From an uncultured Sphingomonadaceae bacterium (GTDB lineage: Bacteria; Pseudomonadota; Alphaproteobacteria; Sphingomonadales; Sphingomonadaceae), in assembly GCA_947501325.1 (NCBI GenBank), contig CANMVC010000002.1, positions 992,001 to 1,056,000 of the forward strand: DNA of 64,000 nt, written 5' to 3'. Each line of letters starts with the position of its first letter. Positions within the stretch are counted from its first letter, which is position 1. A program made the position numbers and the translations under genes. Positions 19,010 through 27,362 of the stretch are shown here, in pieces. The notes under the pieces are model-generated. The model was not told the origin of the DNA, ran no database searches, and saw only the letters and a list, made by a program, of their open reading frames with translations.

Positions 19010-19070
19010 CAGGTGGTCGGATATTGGGGCTTGCTGGAACTTTGATCTTGCGTCCCATTCCGTCGTCATC

Positions 19071-19106
19071 CCGAGCCTGCCCCTCGATAGGCTCAGGGCG
19101 AACGGG
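19071..19106. repeat. Partial REP-like element (CTCAGGGCGAACGG family)
   Basis: Between uvrA and the M15 peptidase, CTCGATAGGCTCAGGGCGAACGG closely matches the right arm of the inverted repeat at 48141-48211, with a degraded left arm (CCGAGCCTG) before it. It is a short interspersed palindrome; it may also terminate uvrA transcription. Confidence 0.6.
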
Positions 19107-19170
19107 TTTTCAACCGTATCGTCACCATCTTACTTGACACTGCCCTGTCCCCGATCACACATTCGTGCCC

Positions 19171-19644
19171 ATGAAACTCAGCCCGCATTTCTATCTCAGC
19201 GAATTTACCCAATCGCAGACCGCTACCCGGTTGATGCTCGACAATACACCAGGGCGTGCGGAGATTGCGGCGCTCACATTGCTGTGCGAAAAAGTGCTGG
19301 AACCAGTGCGGGAAAATTACGGGCGCCCGGTCAATATCTCCTCCGGCTATCGCTCACCAGCAGTCAACCGCGCACTGCGGGGCTCCCGCAATAGCCAGCA
19401 CACCAAGGGCGAAGCGGCCGATTTTGAGATTGCGGGCATTTCCAACCTGCGCATCTGCCAGTGGATGGAACGCCGCCTAAACTATGATCAGCTGATTTTG
19501 GAATTTTACCAGCCTGGCATCCCGGCAAGCGGTTGGGTGCATGTTTCCTACCGCGAACCGTTTCGCAATGCAGAACTTACCGCCCGCCGCGTGGTCCGTA
19601 ACGGACGGCGGACAACAGAATATCTCGAAGGGATTGTGGGTTAG
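19171..19644 (+). CDS. Peptidase M15A / D-Ala-D-Ala carboxypeptidase-like (phage-type)
   Basis: A 158-residue zinc peptidase of the M15_3 family that cleaves peptidoglycan peptides. Visible are LSPHFYLSEFTQSQ at the N-terminus, the core SSGYRSPAVNRALRGSRNSQH followed by GEAADFEI (His and Asp zinc ligands), and the final ligand in GWVHVSYRE. There is no signal peptide, so it is cytoplasmic or released by lysis, like phage-derived endolysins. The ATG at 19171 is preferred to GTG 19165 because homologues begin MKLSPHF or similar. It converges with the DUF4345 gene. Confidence 0.85.
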   Translation: MKLSPHFYLSEFTQSQTATRLMLDNTPGRAEIAALTLLCEKVLEPVRENYGRPVNISSGYRSPAVNRALRGSRNSQHTKGEAADFEIAGISNLRICQWMERRLNYDQLILEFYQPGIPASGWVHVSYREPFRNAELTARRVVRNGRRTTEYLEGIVG

Positions 19645-19648
19645 CGTT

Positions 19649-20026
19649 TTAGCGTGCGCTTTGGATCACCTTTGCCTGCCACAAGATGAACACCGGTGCG
19701 ATCAGCTCCAGCGCCATGCCGCCCAGCTGCCAGCTCTCTGCCCCGCCAAGACTGAGATAGGACAGCAGTCGCCCCAATCCGCCGATAAACACGGCCAGTA
19801 TCGCCATCCGAAAGACCAGGGCCCGTCCGACCATATCGCCGGCGGAATAGAATAGCATCGCGGCAATCCCGATATATACACCGGACAAATAGCGGAACTG
19901 ATTGTCCATCGCGCTGGAAAAGGGCTGACCATCCATCAACTGCGCCGCGCCAAACCAAAGGCCGGTGACACCGAAATAGAAGGGAATAAAAGCGAAAATG
20001 ATCGTCCCGATACGAAATAATGTCAT
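19649..20026 (-). CDS. DUF4345 family membrane protein
   Basis: A 125-residue integral membrane protein with four predicted helices (about 5-25, 48-66, 73-92 and 100-120). FRYLSGVYIGIAAMLFYS, FRMAILAVFIGGLGRLLS and the C-terminal ALELIAPVFILWQ fit DUF4345. The function of this family is unknown. The ATG at 20026 is chosen because GGGGGA lies eight bases before it; a TTG at 20041 would add five residues. It is monocistronic. Confidence 0.8.
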   Translation of the reverse strand: MTLFRIGTIIFAFIPFYFGVTGLWFGAAQLMDGQPFSSAMDNQFRYLSGVYIGIAAMLFYSAGDMVGRALVFRMAILAVFIGGLGRLLSYLSLGGAESWQLGGMALELIAPVFILWQAKVIQSAR

Positions 20027-20112
20027 GATAATGTCCCCCAATTGGCTCCTCCTCTGTCGCGGAAGGTAGCTTTCACAACCGCCACCTTAACAACCCAAAA
20101 AAACAATGCTAG

Positions 20113-20508
20113 CCCCGCGCTATCGAAACGGTATTTCTCTGGATTGGCCTGGTCTTGGCAGGCACAGGATTGGCGCTCACGCTGCGCGCCGATTTGCCGT
20201 TTTTGCGCAATCCGATCCGCCGCACATCGGCAAAAATCGTCCGGCATGACCGCCGTTACGAAGATGGCGCGACCGTATACCAGCCCGTCTTCCTGTTCGC
20301 CGACGAAAGAGGCGTATTTATCGAGGTCCGTGATTCTGTCTATTTGCCCTTCCCCAAACCCGTGATCGGCGAGATGGTCGAAATCGTCTATCCGGAGGGC
20401 TATCCCGAAAAAGCGCGCATCCCATACCCCGTCTTTCGCGCTTTGCTCTACGCGATGCTGGGCTATGCCTTTGTGGTGCTGGGGATGGAGATTACCGGCT
20501 GGTGGTGA
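20113..20508 (+). CDS. DUF3592-like membrane protein (start codon unclear)
   Basis: The frame is open from the TAG at 20110. It encodes AIETVFLWIGLVLAGTGLAL (a membrane helix), a soluble part with VYQPVFLFADERG and VEIVYPEGYPEKARI, and a C-terminal helix (LYAMLGYAFVVLGMEITGW). This helix-domain-helix order is that of DUF3592 proteins. The only start codons are CTG 20149 or TTG 20155, both of which cut the first helix; no ATG or GTG lies before it in frame. Either a rare start (ATC at 20122) is used or the 5' end has decayed. Function unknown. Confidence 0.6.
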   Translation, partial: PRAIETVFLWIGLVLAGTGLALTLRADLPFLRNPIRRTSAKIVRHDRRYEDGATVYQPVFLFADERGVFIEVRDSVYLPFPKPVIGEMVEIVYPEGYPEKARIPYPVFRALLYAMLGYAFVVLGMEITGWW

Positions 20509-20679
20509 GCGGGACCTGGATTGCCCGAATAGCCATATAGATTTTCACACGCTTCCCGCTAATTTGACGAATGAAGCATGCGCCATTCCGTGCGCTGAGC
20601 CTTTCTCGCTGCAATATGCCTGATCGGCTCTGGTCCATCCGACCGTTGCCAACATTGTTATTCTTGAGGATATGTTAAA

Positions 20680-21195
20680 ATGAAAATTGCTGAACGCATT
20701 GAATATGCCACCAAACCGCAGCCGCTCACCTGTGATCCCGATGATTTGGTCGTCGACGCAGTGAAGCGGATGGCCGATAAAAATTATGGCTCCATCATAG
20801 CAACCGACAAAGCCGATCATATTCTGGGCATGATGACCGAGCGGGATATATTGAAACGGCTTATCGCCGAAGGCCGCGATCCCAAGAAAACCACGGTCGG
20901 CGACATTATGACGACGTCGGTGAGAACCGCCAAAGCCGATGATGATCTGAACGACTGGCTGCGGATAATGTCCAACGAGCGTTTTCGCCGGCTGCCTATT
21001 GTGGACAATGACAACAAGCTCCTGTCAATTATGACGCAGGGTGATTTCGTATCCTATACCTGGCCCGAGCTGGTGCAGCAGGCGACAACCATGGCCAAAG
21101 CTACCTTTGGCGAGTCTCTCAGCCTGCCCCGCATCCTGGGCGGCATATTGGTCTATACGCTTGTGCTCATTATAGCGGTCGGTTTGATCCGCTAA
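20680..21195 (+). CDS. Tandem CBS-domain protein with C-terminal membrane helix
   Basis: A 171-residue protein with two CBS motifs (about 10-65 and 74-130), which bind adenosyl nucleotides. The first contains DDLVVDAVKRMADKNYGSII and MMTERDILKRLI; the second IMTTSVRTAKADDDLNDWLR and RRLPIVDNDNKLLSIMTQGDFV. The C-terminus is a single membrane span (ILGGILVYTLVLIIAVGLI), tethering the domain to the inner membrane. It probably senses energy charge, but no partner transporter is fused or adjacent except the opposing MFS gene (overlapping by 4 bases at the ends). Confidence 0.9.
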   Translation: MKIAERIEYATKPQPLTCDPDDLVVDAVKRMADKNYGSIIATDKADHILGMMTERDILKRLIAEGRDPKKTTVGDIMTTSVRTAKADDDLNDWLRIMSNERFRRLPIVDNDNKLLSIMTQGDFVSYTWPELVQQATTMAKATFGESLSLPRILGGILVYTLVLIIAVGLIR

Positions 21196-22772
21196 CGCCC
21201 CATGTCCCGTTGGATGGTGCGGCTGGCCATATAGAAGTGGAAGACGGACCATATATAGAGACATTTGAATATGATCATCGACCATTGCAGCCCATCAGCA
21301 TTGGCCGAGTCACAAGCAGTTTGCGCAGCAAGGGCGAGATTGGATGCTTTGCAGGCCTCAAGCGAGAGGGCGGGATCAATTCCGGACAGGAATGTTGCAT
21401 TCAATATCGTCGATAGCCCGCCAATCAGCGGCGGTCCAAGGCCATAGCCGAGCAAGTTCACGATGAACAAAGTGACCGCGACAGCGGTTGCTCTCATCCG
21501 GCTGTCGACCACACCGCTGGGCACAGCATAAAGCGGGCAGAGATAGGTATAGAGCAGCATCTGGCCGACCATCATGAGCGGGACCGCCACCCATAAGGAT
21601 TCCGCCAGATAGCCGGTAACATGCATCGGAATGACGCCAAGCAACGCGAACATGGGAATAAGCGCCAGGGCCTTGGGGAAGCGTTTAGCATATTTGTCCG
21701 CCAGAAAGCCCGACATATAGGTGCCAATGGAGGCCATGACAGCGAGCGCCATGGCGATTTTCACCGATGCATCAAATATCGACATGTCATGGGTGCGGAT
21801 CAGGAAGGACACGAAAAACTGGCCCACCCCATAGTTGACGAACGAGGCAATGGTGACGCCCATGGTCACATGCCAATAGGATGGTTTCTTTGACAATATC
21901 TTGAGCACTTCGCGAAAGCCGACTTGCTCCTTATTCTGCATCTCCGGCGGATCTGTATAACCGCGCGGGGGCTCCTTGACCGTCATCTTCACGATCATCG
22001 CGACAATGATGCCGGGAATGCCGACCACGACAAAGGCGACGCGCCAGCCTTCGATATTCGGCCAGTCCAGCAGATTGACCGCCCAGGTCCAGTTCCAGCT
22101 GGCGAGCATCGCTCCGACGGTCGCGCCATCCAGATTACCGACAACAAAGCCGCCAAAAACATAGGCCACCATACCACCGAGCGGTATGCCGAGGGCATAG
22201 ACAGACACCGCGGTTGAGCGTTCTGTCGGAACAAAATAATCGGCGATGATCGAATTGGCCGGCGGCGAACAACCGGCCTCGCCGATGCTCACGCCGATAC
22301 GGAAGATGAACAGCGCGATAAAACTGGTCGCAAACCCGCACAAGGCGGTCATCAGGCTCCACAAGGCCACCGATCCGGCAATGATCCAGACCCGATGATG
22401 CTTTTCCGAGAAGCGGGCAATCGGTATGCCGACAAAGGTATAAAGGATCGCAAAGGCAGGCCCACCGAGCAGCCCCATTTGCCAATCCTCTACCCCGAAG
22501 CTTTCCTTGATAGGTTCGGTGAGGATGTTGATTATCGTGCGGTCGATGAAATTGAAGATGTAGACCGTCAGCAATATGCCCAATATATATTTGCGGTAGT
22601 TGCGGCTTCCATATCCCGTGTCAGGGGTTCCAACATGGTCGGCGTGCGAAACGGTACTTGCTGTAGCTTCAGCCAAATTCAGACTCCCCTGATATTTTCC
22701 CGTCAATATGCGCGCACGACGGTTTTTTGATACGATACCGAATTTTTCGCCATTGTATATTCCAATATCCAT
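21192..22772 (-). CDS. MFS transporter (spinster-like)
   Basis: A 12-helix facilitator. The first helix block is RKYILGILLTVYIFNFIDRTIINIL, split here as RKYILGILLTVYIF and NFIDRTIINIL. The conserved cytoplasmic segment GIPIARFSEKHHRV follows, then GEAGCSPPANSIIADYF (motif of spinster-like carriers). There are long inserts in loops 5-6. The start is uncertain: ATG 22772 (MDIGIYNGEK) is given, but TTG 22676 after AGGGGA would start nearer the first helix, and the frame is open to 22916, where it would overlap the divergent nitroreductase. Substrate unknown; lipid or aromatic substrates are seen in relatives. Confidence 0.86.
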   Translation of the reverse strand: MDIGIYNGEKFGIVSKNRRARILTGKYQGSLNLAEATASTVSHADHVGTPDTGYGSRNYRKYILGILLTVYIFNFIDRTIINILTEPIKESFGVEDWQMGLLGGPAFAILYTFVGIPIARFSEKHHRVWIIAGSVALWSLMTALCGFATSFIALFIFRIGVSIGEAGCSPPANSIIADYFVPTERSTAVSVYALGIPLGGMVAYVFGGFVVGNLDGATVGAMLASWNWTWAVNLLDWPNIEGWRVAFVVVGIPGIIVAMIVKMTVKEPPRGYTDPPEMQNKEQVGFREVLKILSKKPSYWHVTMGVTIASFVNYGVGQFFVSFLIRTHDMSIFDASVKIAMALAVMASIGTYMSGFLADKYAKRFPKALALIPMFALLGVIPMHVTGYLAESLWVAVPLMMVGQMLLYTYLCPLYAVPSGVVDSRMRATAVAVTLFIVNLLGYGLGPPLIGGLSTILNATFLSGIDPALSLEACKASNLALAAQTACDSANADGLQWSMIIFKCLYIWSVFHFYMASRTIQRDMGR

Positions 22773-22878
22773 TTCCGATCGCGCGATCCAACCGGCATCC
22801 GTCCCACCATAAGGACCGGGCTTTTCACAACCCTGTTTATCGGCTAGCCAGCGACGATCATTTTTATCGGAGTATTCC

Positions 22879-23556
22879 ATGCAGTTTGATGACGTTATTC
22901 TCGGCCGCCGCAGCATACGCGGCTATAAACCCGAACCTGTCGCACGGGAGCTGATCGAAGAAGTGATCGGATTGGCGATGCGCGCGCCGTCATCGATGAA
23001 TACCCAGCCGTGGAATTTCTATGTCATCACCGGCGAGCCGCTGGAAAAAATTCGCAGCGGCAACACCGAACGGATGCTGGCCGGCGTCCCGCAATCGCGC
23101 GAATTCCGAACTGGCGAGGCCTTTGCCGGCCAACATCGCGAACGACAGATCGGTGTTGCCAAGCAGTTATTTTCCGCGATGGAGATACAGCGCGAGGACA
23201 AGGAAGCACGGCAGGATTGGGTGATGCGAGGCTTTCGCCAATTTGATGCGCCGGTCTGCGTAATCATCACCTATGACCGCGTTCTCGACGGCAGCGACGA
23301 TACACCGTTTGACTGTGGCGCCGTGGCAACGGCATTGGTCAACGCCGCCTGGTCGCGCGGGCTGGGCACCGTCATCAACAGCCAGGGCATCATGCAATCC
23401 CCGGTTGTCCGCGAACATGCCGGAATTGCCGATGATCAGGTGATCATGAAAAGCATCGCGCTGGGCTGGCCCGACGAAAGCTTCCCCGCGAACGAAGTTG
23501 TCTCAACCCGTAAGCCGATCGACGAAGCCGCTACCTTTGTCGGCTTCGACGGCTAG
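22879..23556 (+). CDS. Nitroreductase family FMN oxidoreductase
   Basis: A 225-residue NAD(P)H:FMN oxidoreductase. FMN-binding motif RRSIRGYKPEPV near the N-terminus (residues 9-20), APSSMNTQPWNFYVITG (36-52) and the C-terminal GWPDESFPANEVVSTRKPI with the loop WSRGLGTVINSQGIM are typical. It reduces nitro, quinone or related compounds in two-electron steps. It lies divergently from the MFS gene, with about 100 bases between the likely starts, and may share control, but no operator is visible. Confidence 0.92.
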   Translation: MQFDDVILGRRSIRGYKPEPVARELIEEVIGLAMRAPSSMNTQPWNFYVITGEPLEKIRSGNTERMLAGVPQSREFRTGEAFAGQHRERQIGVAKQLFSAMEIQREDKEARQDWVMRGFRQFDAPVCVIITYDRVLDGSDDTPFDCGAVATALVNAAWSRGLGTVINSQGIMQSPVVREHAGIADDQVIMKSIALGWPDESFPANEVVSTRKPIDEAATFVGFDG

Positions 23557-23707
23557 GGTTGTCGGGAATAGCGTGACTTGGTCGCTATAGTCAGAACGCC
23601 ACAGAGATCTCGTCCGACGTGGCAAAAAAAAGAAGCCATAGACGTGTGCCAAATCAGGACACACCATCCGACCATCTGGAAAAACCTTGGCTAACCGCCA
23701 TATTTTG

Positions 23708-23722
23708 TGTTAACTCTTTGTT
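23708..23722. promoter_or_regulatory. CtrA-like half-matching site
   Basis: TTAACTCTTTGTTAG resembles the CtrA site TTAA-N7-TTAA with one mismatch, upstream of the PEP-CTERM protein gene. A single near match is weak evidence. Confidence 0.25.
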
Positions 23723-23770
23723 AGGGTTCGCAAAAAACTGAGGCTATGGCCTCCCAAACCGGGGTATAAC

Positions 23771-24376
23771 ATGAAAAAATTTCTTGCTGTTTCATCCATC
23801 GCTGCGCTGATGATAACAGCGACCAATGCACAAGCGGCTTCATTTGTCTTTCCATCTGATTCTACCGCTTTCTCGTCAGCCACCAACGGTACTGGTACTA
23901 TTCCAAGCGGGGGCCAGAGCGCATATATGTGGACGTCTGGTGACTTTATCAGCCAGACGATTTCCGGAACCGGTCTCGCTTCGGTTGGCTCTTTTCAAAA
24001 CAGTTTCATGATTGAAAATTTTACGGGCGGAACTGATCTGTCCATTGCGGCACTTATTAATGGCACAACCGTTGGCATGTTCGACATAGTCGCATGTAAC
24101 TTTTGCTTCGACATTCAAATGATTGATGTAAGCTTCTCCTTTGGTGCCATTGCAGGAGCGGGTAGCTATGATATCAGCTACGTCCTCCAAAATACTCTTG
24201 CCAGTGGGGGTGGCTCTATCGCATTTCTCGATGGCGGACGCGGGACATTGACCAGCGCAGTTCCTGAACCAGCAACATGGGCTTTCATGATCTTCGGCTT
24301 TGGAGCCATCGGTGGTGCGATGCGTCGCCAGAAGAATATGGCGCGTAAAGCGAATGTAAAAGTCAGCTACGCCTGA
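23771..24376 (+). CDS. PEPxxWA-CTERM sorting domain protein
   Basis: A 201-residue exported protein. Signal peptide to about residue 23 (ATNAQAAS), a beta-rich middle segment with no recognised catalytic motif, and a C-terminal sorting signal VPEPATWAFMIFGFGAIGGA followed by MRRQK. That tripartite tail (PEPxxWA, membrane helix, basic residues) is the sphingomonad variant of PEP-CTERM and is cleaved by an exosortase during export with exopolysaccharide. No exosortase lies in the window. It has its own intrinsic terminator. Confidence 0.92.
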   Translation: MKKFLAVSSIAALMITATNAQAASFVFPSDSTAFSSATNGTGTIPSGGQSAYMWTSGDFISQTISGTGLASVGSFQNSFMIENFTGGTDLSIAALINGTTVGMFDIVACNFCFDIQMIDVSFSFGAIAGAGSYDISYVLQNTLASGGGSIAFLDGGRGTLTSAVPEPATWAFMIFGFGAIGGAMRRQKNMARKANVKVSYA

Positions 24377-24400
24377 GCTTTCCGGCAAAATTACCCCAAA

Positions 24401-24435
24401 GCCCTGCCAGAGCAATCTGGCGGGGCTTTTTATTT
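24401..24435 (+). terminator. Rho-independent terminator
   Basis: GCCCTGCCAGA pairs with TCTGGCGGGGC (one G-U) around a GCAA loop, followed by TTTTTATTT. It ends the PEP-CTERM gene. Confidence 0.92.
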
Positions 24436-24592
24436 GTGCGTTGATGGTCGGCTTTCGGGATATCCCGCGGCTGAACTAAAACAGATGCTTGTTAAAGGCT
24501 CTTTCCTACATATATCCAAATAGGTTATATTGTTCATTTCAACCAACCATATCTGCCTCCCCCGGCAGCTATGATACCAGAAAGGAATGACC

Positions 24593-25531
24593 ATGGGATT
24601 TCAGGATGATTTTGCGCGTAATGTGCAGGACCGGCAGAACGGCGAGGATGTGGAGGTGCTGCACGGGCACGGATCCCGGGAGTTACCAAGCCATGAGGAG
24701 ATCCTCAACCCGGTTCCGGATGACGAACCCTGCCCCTCCCCTGCGCCGCGCCATGATGGCTGGACGCCCGATGTGCGGGTCAAGTTTCTCGAGGCGCTGT
24801 CGAATTGCGGCAATGTCAGTTCGGCGGCGGCCTTTGTCCAAATGTCGCGGACCGCGGCCTATAATTTGAAGCAGCGCGATGTGGATTTTTCGCGCTGCTG
24901 GGATGCCGCCATATTGCTGTCGCGCGGGGACGCAACAGACGTGTTGCAGGACCGGGCGATTAACGGGATTGAAGAGGAGGTCTATCATCAGGGCGAAGTG
25001 GTCGGCACGCGAAAGCGTTATGACAGCCGCCTGCTGCTCGCCCATACCGGGCGGCTCGACAAGCTGGCCGAGCGGATATCGGTCAGCCGCGGCGCCGCGC
25101 GCTTTGGCGAGATGCTGGACGCGATTGCTGCGGGTAAGGACACGACCGTGCTCATAACCGAGCCCACCACGACCGAAATTGCGGAGATTGTTGCAGAAGC
25201 CGAAGCCGATGCCACCGTGCAGCAGGTGGAAGCCGCCTGCCTGCGCCGGAATAATGAGGCCGCCGCCGCTGAACTCACCACCGAAAAAGAGCCGAGCATG
25301 GACACATGGGAAGAAGCCGAGGCGCTCCATGGTCCGATGCATGAAGTTGACTGGGGCGACGACAAGCCGCTTGAATATTTGCGGATGACCGAGGATTTTG
25401 CGGCCGAACTCTGTGCCGACTATCCGCAGGTCAAAACGCGTGTCGTGACGCAGGATGACCCCGCCTTTGTCGCGACGATCGTGGCGTCCAGCGCGATTAT
25501 GAAAGCCGGGCTGAGCAGCGCAAAGGGATGA
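24593..25531 (+). CDS. Phage-like HTH protein (terminase-small-subunit-like)
   Basis: A 312-residue soluble, acidic protein from the ATG at 24593, which has AAAGGA six bases before it. Residues about 58-150 carry a helix-turn-helix region (ALSNCGNVSSAAAFVQMSRT, then AAYNLKQRDVDF) followed by AAILLSRGDATDVLQDRAING, an arrangement seen in TerS-like and small phage DNA-binding proteins. The rest is acidic with no known motif. No large terminase or capsid gene is near, so this is probably a domesticated or residual phage gene. A transcription regulator is the alternative. Confidence 0.55.
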   Translation: MGFQDDFARNVQDRQNGEDVEVLHGHGSRELPSHEEILNPVPDDEPCPSPAPRHDGWTPDVRVKFLEALSNCGNVSSAAAFVQMSRTAAYNLKQRDVDFSRCWDAAILLSRGDATDVLQDRAINGIEEEVYHQGEVVGTRKRYDSRLLLAHTGRLDKLAERISVSRGAARFGEMLDAIAAGKDTTVLITEPTTTEIAEIVAEAEADATVQQVEAACLRRNNEAAAAELTTEKEPSMDTWEEAEALHGPMHEVDWGDDKPLEYLRMTEDFAAELCADYPQVKTRVVTQDDPAFVATIVASSAIMKAGLSSAKG

Positions 25532-26083
25532 GTCAACATTGTCAACTTCGTAAGGCTTTTCGGAGCGGCTAGACACGTCGACTGGGGCTGGAGCGCAAAA
25601 ATCATCGTCTACACTTGCTTCGCGTCGCCTGCGGAGTGTGGGATGCTATTGTCTGGATGAAAATAGGAGAGCCCGACAGCTGGGTCGCAATGCCGCCGGA
25701 CTCCCCCTTTTACGGAGTTATCGCGTGAAGCTTAAACCACCGTAAAGCATATTATGCCGGAAAATTCTAAATTTACTGTGACCAAGCTCACGGGTGGGAG
25801 AATTATATGGGAAAGCCGCTATGCGGTGATGGGGATACTAGCCCCCTTCCAAGAAGCCCGATGGCCGGGTCGCAATACCATCGGACTTCCGGAGGATTAC
25901 CCCCTTGCGGGGTTCCCAAAGGGAAGTGCGATGTCGCCGCCCCCCGCAAAACTCTGCGAATAAAGCGACATCGCCTGATTGTGGTAGCAATGGTTTTTGC
26001 ACAGGGTTGTGATGGCCATCACTCAGGCGAAAATATGTTATAATCATGGGGAAGCAGCAGCAACGGGGCCAGAAAGGAAGGAC
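25532..26083. other. Intergenic stretch with a diverged direct repeat
   Basis: No convincing gene. A 69-codon open frame at 25754-25963 has no domain and overlaps the repeat. The two similar segments at about 25670-25707 and 25854-25891 share the pattern AGCCCGA..GGGTCGCAAT followed by CCG/CATCGGACT. This looks like a decayed duplicated unit rather than coding DNA. Confidence 0.5.
25670..25891. repeat. Pair of diverged direct repeats (about 37 bp, roughly 184 bases apart)
   Basis: The copies at 25670-25707 and 25854-25891 share AGCCCGA, GGGTCGCAAT and CGGACT in order with about 75-80% identity by eye. The order and orientation are the same, so it is a direct repeat. It lies between two phage-like genes. 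Confidence 0.5.
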
Positions 26084-26674
26084 ATGGCACATTATACCGG
26101 ACGGCCGCGATTTGAATGGGACGAGGATGGACGGATCATGACACTGCTCAATCGCTTTGCCTTTGTCGATGATGCAAAAAGGGTTTGGAGCGTCCCCGCT
26201 AATGCGCGGGTAGATGGCGCTTCGATCCCAAAATTCGCCTGGTCCATACTGGGTAGTCCGTTTGTCGGCCGCTATCGCAAGGCATCGGTCGTGCATGACT
26301 GGTATTGCGATGTCCGCACCCGAAAATGGAAAGCAACCCATCGGATGTTTTACGAGGCGATGCGCACATCAAAGGTCAGCGGCGCCAAGGCGCGGATCAT
26401 GTATGCCGCGGTTTACTATGCCGGGCCGCGCTGGGCCGTTGCAGCGGATTATGATAGCCGGCTGGCCGAGACTGTCTCGGCGGAGGCCTTTAGCCTGGAG
26501 CAGAGCGCGCTGGCAGCAGCCGAGGCGATTGAGCGGCCCGATGTCACGATCTGGCATCGCCGCGAAACCGATCCCCAGGCGTTTCTGGCCATGTGTGATG
26601 ATTTTGCCAAAAGCTGCAAATCCATCGACGATGTCGAAGCGATGATCGAAGAGAAAATGGGTGCGACGGAATGA
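26084..26674 (+). CDS. DUF1353 protein (phage-like)
   Basis: A 196-residue protein. The conserved N-terminal part reads MTLLNRFAFVDDAKRVWSVP, ARVDGASIPKFAWSILGSPF and ASVVHDWYCDV, which is the DUF1353 signature found in phage tail regions and prophage remnants. The remainder is a helical extension (LEQSALAAAEAIERPD; DDVEAMIEEKMG). The start at 26084 follows AGAAAGGAAGG. Reading further upstream in frame is possible from TTG 25997 but has no ribosome site. With the HTH gene before it, it suggests a small phage-derived block. Confidence 0.8.
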   Translation: MAHYTGRPRFEWDEDGRIMTLLNRFAFVDDAKRVWSVPANARVDGASIPKFAWSILGSPFVGRYRKASVVHDWYCDVRTRKWKATHRMFYEAMRTSKVSGAKARIMYAAVYYAGPRWAVAADYDSRLAETVSAEAFSLEQSALAAAEAIERPDVTIWHRRETDPQAFLAMCDDFAKSCKSIDDVEAMIEEKMGATE

Positions 26675-26698
26675 GGCGCGGCGTGAATAAGCAAACCC

Positions 26699-26842
26699 CC
26701 GTGCTCCTGCGCAGGCAGGAGCCTGTCTCCCTCCGGTTGGGTAAAGGCACGGCGGATAAAACAGGCGCATCGATTGCCAGCCCTGACCGCCGCGACAGAA
26801 CATGGCATCGCACATGGACCCCTGCCTGCGCAGTGGCACGGA
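26699..26842. repeat. Inverted pair of GC-rich palindromic repeats
   Basis: CCGTGCTCCTGCGCAGGCAG at 26699-26718 and its near-inverted counterpart CTGCCTGCGCAGTGGCACGG at 26823-26842 face each other about 100 bases apart. Each arm contains CTGCGCAGG, itself nearly palindromic. It is a REP/BIME-type element. Confidence 0.75.
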
Positions 26843-26917
26843 CGTTTGCGCTAGATTTGGATGCTGCAAAAGATCTTGATCATCTGCGTCTGCCAGTCCC
26901 ACAAGGATATCGATGGC

Positions 26918-26965
26918 AAAAAAAATGGGAGCCGATCCCCAAACGAATTTGGGTTTCGGCTCCCA
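26918..26965 (-). terminator. Strong Rho-independent terminator
   Basis: A 10-bp perfect outer stem plus a 6-bp inner stem around CGAA, followed on the minus strand by eight T residues. There is no annotated gene immediately upstream on that strand, hence the small-RNA proposal. Confidence 0.85.
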
Positions 26966-27030
26966 CTGCACCTGATCGGGGATACTGTCCTCTTGCGACT
27001 TCAGTATCCGCTGTTCCGGTGTCCGGTTTC
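26918..27030 (-). ncRNA. Candidate structured small RNA, minus strand
   Basis: On the minus strand a CCGG-AAA-CCGG hairpin is followed by a stem GGATACTG/CAGTATCC (26980-27009). A strong final hairpin comes next (TGGGAGCCGA and CCCAAA paired with TTTGGG and TCGGCTCCCA, 26926-26965), then eight T residues (26918-26925). Successive stems closed by a perfect intrinsic terminator with no gene attached are the hallmark of an independent small RNA. The 5' end is not defined. It could instead be the leader or tail of an unrecognised short gene. Confidence 0.42.
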
Positions 27031-27362
27031 CGGGCCAATATCGTTAGTGGTTTTCGGTTTTCCACATTAACGCTTGCGCGATATTGCTTCGGTTTAAACC
27101 CGATATTCGTCCAGTCACCCGATGATTGTTGTCCGTCTGCTCCGCTCCGGCTTGCGCCTTTGCTTCGCGGGTTTTTTCCAATCATCAATCGAAAGATCAT
27201 TCTATTTTTCTTGCGAAAAACAATATGCTCGTTCCGATTATCTTCAGGCTTTAGATCGTCCCAACGGGTCATTGCTGACTGGTCGTCGGTTCCATTCAAA
27301 CTCCGTCCGATAAATTCTATATGACACGAGTTTTCGAGTCGCTCCAAATGGCGAAGCGCCAG

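Noticed and set aside
25754-25963. 69-codon open frame
   Set aside because: It overlaps a diverged direct repeat and has no domain or conserved feature.
26671-27324. 217-codon open frame on the plus strand
   Set aside because: It runs through the palindromic repeat and the terminator hairpin and shows no domain or ribosome site.
26880-27347. 155-codon open frame on the minus strand
   Set aside because: It includes the terminator hairpin within its last third and has no recognised domain; a small RNA explains the hairpin better.
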